Translations under genes and position numbers: made by a program
The notes under the pieces: generated by a model
Told to the model about the DNA's origin: nothing
Databases searched by the model: none
What the model saw: only the letters and a program-made list of their open reading frames with translations
Part shown: positions 51,056 through 60,000 of the stretch, piece after piece
How the letters are laid out: every line of letters begins with the position of its first letter
How positions within the stretch are numbered: position 1 is the stretch's first letter
Origin: Tubiluchus corallicola
Taxonomy: Eukaryota > Priapulida > Priapulimorpha > Priapulimorphida > Tubiluchidae
Direction: 5' to 3'
NCBI GenBank assembly: GCA_030141605.1
Contig: JAQGDQ010000192.1
Span: 126,001-186,000, forward strand
DNA length: 60,000 nt

Positions 51056-52300
51056 GCCTGTATGAACAATGGAAAGAACAATGGAAAATTACAATGTGTC
51101 AATGTGTAAATTAATTCAATTAATTCAAAAATTGCAAATAAATGAGCAACATCGTCATCTGCTTAAATTAGACAAAACAAAAGGCATAAAAATTGAGAAA
51201 TGGTGAAAACTTTGGGTGAAAGAGGGCGTAGAGGTCGAAATCTAAATGAATTATAACTATTTGAGCTGCACTGAAAAAAATCCTAAATTTCTCAGTGAAA
51301 AATTGAACTCGAGCGTACGAATGATGACAATTGAATACCTCAGATGTTCTCTCTTAATATAACAAAATCAGAATTAATAACATGAGTTGAACTGGAATGT
51401 GCACAATTTCCATTAACGGCAAATATGTCGCTACCTAGTACAATAGATTGTTTGCATATTGTCATTGCTGTCATTATATGTTACAGGAATAGAAAAGGAT
51501 CCAAAATCGACCCTTGTAGAGCCCTCGCCTCTGGAAAATCGTTTAAGTATGATGGTGTACTGTCGATAACAACTTTCTCGGGCTTTAGTTTTCTAATATG
51601 CTGCGACGGCATGGCAGCATAGATTAATAAAATGAAGCATTAATAAGACTTAGCTGCCATATTAAGCTTCGACAAATGACGGACATTACCAGTTAATTAT
51701 AATTTATTATTTAACTGAGCGTAGTCCTTACTTTAACAAAATACTTTATTTTAATATAAATTGATATTAAAAGAATAACGTTATGAAACAGAACAGCAAA
51801 GAACTGGAAGTGGCTGTTTAACCATATAAATTTATGCTGTAAGAAATAAGAGAGCACGCAAACGTGTCTCGACTCTACAAAATCACAACCTATATATTAT
51901 ATGAAATAAAATTCTCACAAATGATTTGAGCTGTTGACGTCTGACTGCATTTAATATAAGCGCTAGAGAAAAATTTATATATAAGTATAAATACAAATAC
52001 AAATATCCATAAACGATAACAGAAGTAGCCGTAAAAACGAATTATTGGTTCATAACGAAGGTATGGATACTTGTTGTATGGTATGCAGTGCAGTAAGCTC
52101 ACACACGGAAGACATTGCATAACTACTACGATAGTATGGTTCTGATCTCATATTATTAAAACTAAATAATTCATAGTATCTCGTGTGGATAAATCTATTG
52201 ATTAAAACATTACAAAATAGTTTATAAAGGACTGCTTTGTTACTGCAGCAAGCCATCAGCTTTCAGATATTCGTGGAATCTTGGTAATATTTGGGACAAA
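51056..52300. other. Upstream flank of the neuropeptide gene
   Basis: A cag two bases before the ATG, preceded by ttgttcata, could be a 3' splice site of a 5' UTR intron, so the promoter may lie further right. No TATA box is evident. Confidence 0.35.
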
Positions 52301-52338
52301 ATACAACCACACCACCACCACCACCACCACCATCATCA
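52301..52338 (+). repeat. (ACC)n then (ATC)n microsatellite
   Basis: About nine acc units followed by atc units; the poly-Thr frame across it is not a gene. Confidence 0.85.
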
Positions 52339-53517
52339 TTACAAGCATTACCAAAAACACGTCAGTTGTCCAAAAAAACACAAGCAAGGCTTTGAAAAGT
52401 TTCCAAAATCTTTACAAATCATTAGTTTACAGAAGACACAATTTGAATGTCACCCAAGATCAGTTTTTCAAAATAGCTTCCAGTTATTCATTAAATGAAA
52501 CGAACGTGGACAGTAACTGGATTGTACAAATACGCTTCAAACTATCGCAGAAATGTACTTTAGTGAGCCGATATCAGTATGTTGACTTTGGTCGCTATGT
52601 TTTAATCTACTTATAGATCTATACTAATGACAAAAACGTAAACAATGCTGCCAGTTTTTTGTATTTATATTTTCGGCTTCATTCTGGCTTCTCTGCACTT
52701 CAGTCTTTTCCCGTCACTAACCAATGCAGTGTATTAAAAAATCCCGTTGCGTTTACCAGCTGTGCTTTTTTATGTAGAGCAGGAAAACAACTATAACTGC
52801 TACAGATAAGACATCATAGCAGGAACACTGAGCAACAAAAACTCAACAGGATCAGGTATGTAGGTTAATGACAAAACAGTAAAACAGAAAAGAAGTTGGG
52901 TCAAATGAAGACAAGTCAGAACAAAAAGTAAAGCAGCACAGAGAAAAAAAGCGACTAAACTGAGTGAGGAGGCAGAGTATACAATGAGGCATACAAATAT
53001 CACATAATCCCCTATTTTCCAATGTCACATAATCATCTATTTTCCAATGTCTATACTTGGCGAAAAGCAGTTTGTTCAAACGCTTTTAATGTTTCGCAAA
53101 AAAACATCAGCAGTAATTCTTGTATCTTTAGAGGTTGCAAATTTACTGAAACGGGCTGCCAGTTCATTGAAATCGGCTTTGCAGCTAAATTATAGTATAG
53201 TACAGTTAGCTTATTATAGTGTCACCTTTCATTTTACTACAATTGTAACTTCCAACTGTACACATAAACGTACCCACAGTTAGAATAAAATAAAGCCACT
53301 CTATCGGCAGAGTTATAAAGCACCTTAAAATCGTTAAAAACAATCATTTTACATATAAATTAAAAGCTGTTATTAAACAAACAATGAAGCAAATTATTAC
53401 GTTAGTTAAAACAATCTTATTTCCAACATCAGGTGGTAGGATTTGGCACATTCTTTTTAGACAAATATCGCCTGACAGTGTCTGACCTAATGTATCATTG
53501 TCGTTGAACTCTTTAAA
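52339..53517. other. No gene seen; short 2x tandem at about 52995-53050
   Basis: cacataatc followed by tattttccaatgt occurs twice in tandem (24-bp period). Confidence 0.4.
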
Positions 53518-53615
53518 CAGCGACAATGATGGAAAAACAAGAAAGACAAAAGAAAAACAGCAAAGAAGGAATATATCAGGATGATAACCACTTAAAACTG
53601 CACTTTCACCATTAA
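53518..53615. repeat. Direct repeat B, copy 1
   Basis: cagcgacaatgatggaaaaa, then caagaaagac, recurs at 54039; the two copies flank a LINE fragment. Confidence 0.85.
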
Positions 53616-53736
53616 CTTTTTTTCCCTAGCATGTACAGCTTTAACTAATTTATTGTAATTCTCATCATTTGTTATTTTTCCTTGTGTATTTATTGTACCG
53701 TATACGAGTACGAATAAATGGTATAAATAAATAAAG

Positions 53737-53967
53737 TTATTTTGTGCTCAGGCACCGGAATAACAAAGTGGGAATATCATCATAAAAGGGACAATGCAAT
53801 AAAACATGTTTTTCCGACTCAACCGCTAAGTAATCACAAAAGTGACACAACCTTTGATCTTCTAGGATGTTAGTGTACCTTCCAATTTCTAACATAAGGG
53901 GGGGGGGAGCAAGTTGCTCCGGGTTAGAAGAACATTGCATCATTAACAGCATATGACACAAGAACAA
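53737..53967 (-). pseudogene. LINE ORF2 C-terminal fragment
   Basis: LEIGRYTNI, then RLCHFCDYLAVESEKHVLLH and CPFYDDI, form the C-x-x-C ... E-x-H-x-x-x-x-C Cys/His block typical of LINE C-termini. It stops shortly after and is not joined to an RT domain. Confidence 0.75.
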
Positions 53968-54038
53968 TCTGACATTAAAACAAGTATCCTGTCAGCTAGT
54001 TACTGTAGCGCTATACAATCAAAACCTAACATAAAAAA

Positions 54039-54117
54039 CAGCGACAATGATGGAAAAACAAGAAAGACCAAAAGAGAAACAGCAATAGATTCACTTAAAA
54101 TTGTACTTGCGCCATCG
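54039..54117. repeat. Direct repeat B, copy 2
   Basis: Second copy, ending in cacttaaaattg-acttgcgccat versus cacttaaaactg-actttcaccat in copy 1. Confidence 0.85.
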
Positions 54118-54777
54118 TCATGCTAATCATCTTCATCATCTTATAGCTTCTGTGTAAGTAAATGTGCAGAAGCATTTCATGGTTTGTTCTAACCTGGCTT
54201 TCGTGCTTTCGTAAAATGGATTTTTATTAACAAGAATCTTCATGACAGAATCGTCTAGATTTTGCAGCACTTAATGCAGAATTGCAACGTGTAGAGTTAC
54301 GAAATGTAGGCGAACACACAAGCGGAAAAGATTTCCAGCGATTACCTTTTTAGTGGTGATCCGAGAAACCGGCTTCACTCAAATATGACTGAGTTGAAGA
54401 AAAAATCTTTACTAGACAATTTACAACGGTTTCTATGGAGTTGTTAAATTACGCACAAACCGCTACCTTTAAAATGTGTAGTCACTCAAATTTATTTTAA
54501 AACATAAAATAAATAAAAATTTTCTCATAGTAAAATTTTTATTTTTTAGATACGGAGAAAGTAATGCTAATAATAAACTATTCTGTATCATGACAGTAAT
54601 GAGCAACATAGAAAGAAGTTTTGCATTGCAATCAAGATTGGCGAATACTTGTGTAAAAAGTTAAGGTTATTCTAAAATGTTTGATGTGCTATAATAGTTT
54701 AGTTTAACCAACTGATATATGTAGGCCTATTCTAGTTTTCTATATCATATACAGTAATTTTTGTTTTGTTCTAATTA
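54118..54777. other. No gene seen
   Basis: AT-rich DNA without a recognisable signal. Confidence 0.4.
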
Positions 54778-54842
54778 TATGCCCGCCTGAAGGTGATATA
54801 GTAAGATCGAAAATTTGCATCAAATAAAGTTAAAAAAACTTT
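54778..54842 (+). repeat. Penelope-like or LINE 3' end
   Basis: cgcctgaaggtgatatagt, then cgaaaatttgcatcaaataaag, recalls the CCTGA(A/T)G...CGAAA...CAAATAAAG terminus of Penelope-like elements. No coding part is seen. Confidence 0.35.
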
Positions 54843-57720
54843 AAATAACGCTAAAAAAATTAGTAGTATAGCTGCTAGTATGTTTACATTTTTGGAGTTT
54901 AGTTTATCCCTAATTAGGGTGAATTAAATATGTCTGAAGTTGATGTATATTTTATTTATTTTTTGTTGTTGATACTTTTTGACAATTCAATTTTTCTACG
55001 TTGTAATTAGGAAAAGTAAAATTCTAAAGTGCCAATTTTCCTTAGCTATAAAAAAGTGTATTGATTGTGATGCATAGTGATTTATCTATTCATTATTGAT
55101 TCCATGCAAATGATTATTGCTTTCTATTTAACTGTATGAGAACCGTATAAGACAATAATTGGGGATTATTTTAAAAATGTTATGCTTCATTAAGATTTGT
55201 TTACTTTTTCATTTGTCTCGTTCTTTGATGTAGTGGTTGAATATTCTAATCTGTTAAGTCCACAAAATTCCTAATTATTTTGTGCAAACAGCTGCCATGT
55301 TGGTTCCTGCAAGCGTGTATGTGCTTAATTGCGTGGCATGCTAATCTGCTGTAGTTAATTAGCATGTAGGCACTTTCAATTAAAGTTGAGTTTGCTGCAG
55401 TTGCTACAAGAACTGTTTTTGTAGCAAACGCGAAGGCTGTACGTAACCCGTAATATGAGCCTTGCCTTTATTAATAATCGGGAAACCTTAAGTGTAGACG
55501 GGCATAGAAACCACGAGTTAAAAAAATTTTCGAAAGAGTGCTTGGTAAAAATGACACGAAAGATGTGGCAAAAATAGCACCTTGATAAAATATGAGCTAC
55601 TGGTTGAACACAAACCATGTTAGGAATATTATTTCTTATTGTGGATGTGTGAAAGTTATGTGGATCTAAATACTATATGCGTCATTCTTTTCCAAAATAA
55701 GAAATACCCAGACTTAATAAAACATGGACTGTGGGTAATTATTCTATTTATTATTCATTTTTGAGATTATATGTTTCAAAATAACATACGTGCCACTTTT
55801 TGTTGTTTTTCTATTCGTTTCAGTTTCCTGCGCCGGCTTTTTTATGTACTATTTTTACGTGAACCGCGATTACCTGTGTTACCTCAGTCCCGTTTTACTT
55901 CCGTTCTTATCTTTAACTAAAAGATAACATTCACAAATAAATTCAGAAAATAATTGGGACGAGACTTATATGTATTTCCAAAATTTGTCGTTTCACGCAG
56001 TTATTCGTTCATTTTTTATTTCCTGCTCACTTGTTGATTTACTCACTCATTTACGCACACGTACCTCGTTCATATACCCAGCCATTACGCAGTAATTACG
56101 CTCGTACAATAACGCGATAGAGCCGACACTAACATGGTTGAACGCAAACTTCGTACTACACTGAAAATACAACGTGAAAGCAATATAATAAAAAATTCCA
56201 ATGTTACAGCAACATAATAATAAAATACGAAAAACAAAACTTGTAAAAACATGCAAAGCAGAATAGAGCAGAACTTACACTGATTTAGATTTAAACTTTT
56301 TTATGTTTGGTGTGCTATCTAAACAAAATTAAATATATTAATTTGTGTCTCGTGCTCGCGAATTTTCTCGGCTAGTCCACTTACATGACATAATTTATAT
56401 CTACTTTCAGTTTTGAGCGCAATCCCGATACTTGGCTGAGCACACATTTTGTAATAATGTCAAAAAATGTTAATTAATCTTAGTCTAGACTTTAGAGCTA
56501 AGATCAACAAGAAGCTGTAACTTCTTAAACTTAGTTGCCACTTTTGCAGTTCACGATTTATATCTGTGTATAATTATGCTAATACAAATACACTGCAGTA
56601 ATAATATCTCCCTACCTATACCATTACCTACCAATGGCAGGTCATCTAATTATAAGTACATAATATTTTCATACTATTACGTGCTGATTGCAGATTATTC
56701 AATTTATTACAGACATTAATGCTAGTCTATTTATAACCCGGGATAACAGTCTGTATACATAGTAACAATTAATACAGGGATGATACGCAGTATGGATTAT
56801 ATACTGTTATGAAATGCATTATTTGCATACACTATAATTGCTGACCAATTACGTTTGCTGATTTTTAAGCTGTAATCTTTCTGTTTACAATCTCGCAGTT
56901 GATACGATATTATGATGCTTATTACCACGATTTAGTAAGCAAATGATTTTGCAAAATAACTTTCTTCAAATCAGAATCTTCGTTGAAACCCGCAAAAGCT
57001 ACTTCTGCCGTAAACTGATCTCAAAAATCTGTAATTTTGTCAAATTCCCACCTTGAGTATTTTCTTTTCAGCACTTTGTATGCTGCTCGGTAAAAAGGCA
57101 TCATCTGATGAACCTGCAGTCCGGTGAAGGTGTTGAATCTGTTTCTAAGAAATTGTACTTAATTGATGCGGTTCTATGACGCCATATTGCGTGTCAATTT
57201 TGTCAAAAAAGAGCTAAAGTTTAAATACTACCGACAAACTGTTATTGATTCGATAATATTAGAACGTGTTTTATATATTGTGTTTAATCCTTGTTCTCCC
57301 ACAGAAGCGTTTGTATATGATACTGAACGCATATCATGTCTTGCTATTAGACGCGCCCTATTTGGAACAATTTGCAGGTACAAATAGTTAAAGATATTGT
57401 GTCGGTATAGTTGCTGGATACATGCTGAGTTCTAACTTGTCATTCTGTGGGATCTGTTGAGATAAATAACGCTGTTTTAGTTCAGGGAAAATCCAACAAC
57501 TTTCAGTTTTCTCAGGATGACATGATTATTTTACGAAATTTGTAAACTAAGTATGCGTACAAAACGAGTCAATATGCCCAAGGCATTGTGAGATATCCAT
57601 AAGATATCATTAAAACTGTCGTTATTGTTAATATCGTTATATTATCTTTTTATCATTTGAGAAAGGTTGTTGTTAATTGCACGTATGTAAAATAAATATG
57701 TATAGTAATATGTTTGTAAA
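54843..57720. other. No gene seen
   Basis: Frames at 55376-55618, 56047-56256 (-) and 57163-57387 (+) have no recognisable domain. Confidence 0.4.
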
Positions 57721-57748
57721 AAAACAAATCTGATTTAGTAAAATAACA

Positions 57749-57875
57749 ATTCACTTGTTGTGAATATCCAATTGATTCATTTATTCAAATCATAAAATGC
57801 ATTGTAATAATTCGCTCATTATGAACATCCATTTTGTCCATTTATTCAAACCAAAAAATGCAAAAGTTCCAGTGG
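57749..57875. repeat. Two diverged tandem copies of a ~65-bp unit
   Basis: tgaatatccaattgattcat and tgaacatccattttgtccat, each followed by ttattcaaa-c-aaaatgca, recur about 65 bases apart. Confidence 0.65.
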
Positions 57876-60000
57876 TTTCAGGAATTTACTCTATCGACTC
57901 GAAGGCAACAGAGAACGTCAGAAAAGAATTTTTGTACCTCTACTAGAACTCCTGAGCCAGAAATCTCATGCTTCCCGGGCACGTTTTCTGGATCTTCTGC
58001 TTTCCGGAAAGATTAAGATCCTCGCTTATGGAATCCGACAGAACTGTCATACAAGCTCTATTCTGATTAATTAATTAAGTAGTTTTCTAGTATTTAAAAA
58101 TTAGCTCCTGGAACGAATTTTTGGTAAGTATACATAAATGACATGAAGTATCTTAAATATAACAAATAACAGATAACCAGTTATATCAGATAACCTGTAT
58201 ATAATTACAGAAATTGGGTACAGCATTTAGCTATTCGTAATCCTGCTTATATAACATAGAAGATGAACAAAACAGTTTATAAACGACAACTATAATCTCA
58301 AGTTTTGCATTTGCGTGGGTGTAAGAGTGGTTCATCTCCCTAACTTACGAATTGGTCATTAATTCTAGCTTAATAATAAGATCTGCCGTTCACTGGTGTG
58401 CTATGTACCAAGCACAGATCAGCTGACTTGACTTCACATGAACGATTATTAACTGCCAAGTGATGTTCTATAATAAAATTTGCAAATGCAATTACCGCTG
58501 ATGAAATCTGTGGTCCCCTATGTACGCTTTGTAATTTTCTAATCTAATAGGGTTAAATTGCTAAATTAAGTAATGGTTAAGTAAAGACAGCCGACTGGAA
58601 GGGTTAAGTAGGGACATAAACCTTCATATGTGTCATGTATATCTGACGACAAATACAACATTTCAAAACGAAAAATGAGACTTCGCGTTTTGCATTTACC
58701 TGGATTGTAGTAGTAGCGCATTTATCTAATTTCTTCATCACGGATTGCAGTTGTGTGGGTGCAAAGTGGTGCCAAAATATGAGTAAATATGAATAAATAC
58801 CACATTGTTTGCAAACAAAGACTAAATTTGGCACATATAAATGAATACATTCAAGAAAATTGGAAACCACTTACAGACAGTATGTAAAGTAACAAAAGAA
58901 ACAAAAGAACACTAATTTTTGCAACTTCATCAGAACATGGGCGATATGCGATATTTGCTACAGCTCAGGAGTTGCGATCCGTTGTTCCTAGTTATTCGAA
59001 CTGGCTACACTTCTCTTACAGTGACCGCACATTCACATTACTACATGATCAGTAAAATTAGTAAACAGCGTGCTACCGGAAGCAAATTAGAAGTCAACCC
59101 TAATGATGACTATTATCAGTGCATCTAGTAATTGACTGGGAAGTTTGACTACTTATATTTATTAAGTGATTGGCGAACAGAATAACTGTCGTGATGATCT
59201 AGCGATACGCTACTTCTGTCAAGTATACACCGTGATCAGTATTTTAATGTGAAAAAAAGATCACAGTAACAAATACGCCCGCGTTCATTTATATTATCAG
59301 TACAATTCGTAACTATTACAAAGTTTCATTATTCATCAGCAGTGCTGGCAGCGAAAGCAGCGGATCAAAACTTTTGCAACTGTTTCCAAAACAGGAAAAC
59401 CAACAGCATAGATTTTTAAGGTTTGTGTCGTGTTAGATGCACCGAAGTTGGTACAAGTTTATATCATTTAATAGTTTGAAGCATTGACCTAAAGTACTAG
59501 TATCTATTTATTTTTAAATGGAAAATAATAGGGTATCAGAAAATAGTAAATATTTGTATCAAGTGAATTTGTTGTCACATTTTCGGGAGATTTTGAAGTG
59601 TAATTCAATCTTTTATATGGTTAAACTGACCAGGGCCTGTACTGCACACGATGTAGATCACGATACTACGTGTATGACGAGTATTTCGCAATTGGAACAA
59701 AAGGGAACAAATGGCGCAAAGCTCGTGACAGTTTCACTAAATCTTATGAATTTCTTGCATGTACAAATCGGTAATTATGTGCGATTACATACTTTCACAT
59801 AAAAGATTTGATGTTCCAATAAATCGTAGAAATATGCACAAATTTGATGAAGGAAAAACTTTTGTGAGTCCAAACACCAAGGAACCTTTCAATCTTCAGT
59901 CAACTCAACCAATAAACCTTGCAAGTAGTTGGCGGAGAAACGGCAAGCCAATTTTACATCAGCTTTGATGTTATTTTGAATACGCTAAATCAAAGTTTAC
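57876..60000. other. No gene confirmed
   Basis: Frames at 58604-58870 (-), 58919-59128, 59518-59802 and 59759-59968 (+) show no known motif, signal peptide or clear splice partner. Confidence 0.4.

Noticed and set aside
52281-52616. 111-codon frame with poly-Thr start
   Set aside because: The start lies in an (ACC)n microsatellite and the rest shows no known motif.

Overview
The window looks like AT-rich nuclear DNA from an invertebrate animal. Genes are sparse and split by short GT-AG introns. The left end carries degenerate TTAGGG-class telomere-like repeats. Most of the rest is decayed LINE, hAT, Tc1/mariner-like, MITE and SINE-like sequence with long trinucleotide microsatellites. The best clue to lineage is a neuropeptide precursor whose eleven peptides all end in FGL-amide with an aromatic residue two places before the second Phe (F-x-F-G-L-amide). 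That is the allatostatin-A signature, so a protostome is favoured; the species cannot be named from the sequence.

Only two genes can be modelled with confidence, both on the minus strand. (1) 13108-10409: a two-exon class-A GPCR of 409 residues resembling adenosine receptors. It keeps Glu1.39, Asn6.55, Ser7.42, His7.43 and the SH-x-NS-x-VNP-x-x-YAY block, but has DKF in place of DRY. (2) 51055-49500: a three-exon, 240-residue allatostatin-A-type preprohormone with a signal peptide, one FAFGL-amide, one FSFGL-amide and nine FGFGL-amide peptides. Its third exon is expanded by a 39-bp tandem repeat. Both intron phases join in frame and restore a GKR site and an Arg codon. A third, weak candidate is a signal-peptide-like first exon at 9420-9492 (+).

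Region by region. 1-2.6 kb: unique DNA with telomere-like and trinucleotide tracts. 2.6-6.0 kb: three tandem copies of a ~1.27 kb unit holding a LINE C-terminus, 3' UTR and (TAA)n, the third copy deleted internally. 6.7-8.4 kb: a decayed minus-strand LINE with RT motifs. 9.97-10.25 kb: an inverted pair of SINE-like repeats. 10.4-13.1 kb: the GPCR gene. 14.9-16.3 kb: two foldback elements and a long (TAA)n. 16.6-21.5 kb: plus-strand LINE remnants and a TTAA-flanked MITE family. 23-29 kb: diverged duplications, microsatellites and a tRNA-like SINE piece. 31.5-32.2 kb: a 35-bp minisatellite. 39.4-40.1 kb: a complete non-autonomous hAT element with a perfect 8-bp target duplication. 45.4-47.8 kb: a probable 2.4 kb Tc1/mariner-like element with ~155-bp inverted ends. 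49.5-51.1 kb: the neuropeptide gene. 53.5-54.8 kb: LINE and Penelope-like debris. 54.9-60 kb: AT-rich DNA without a recognisable gene.

The two genes have no operon-like link. Both belong to chemical signalling (a purine-type receptor and an inhibitory-type neuropeptide), but nothing indicates that the receptor binds these peptides. Most long open frames elsewhere come from microsatellites or are antisense shadows.
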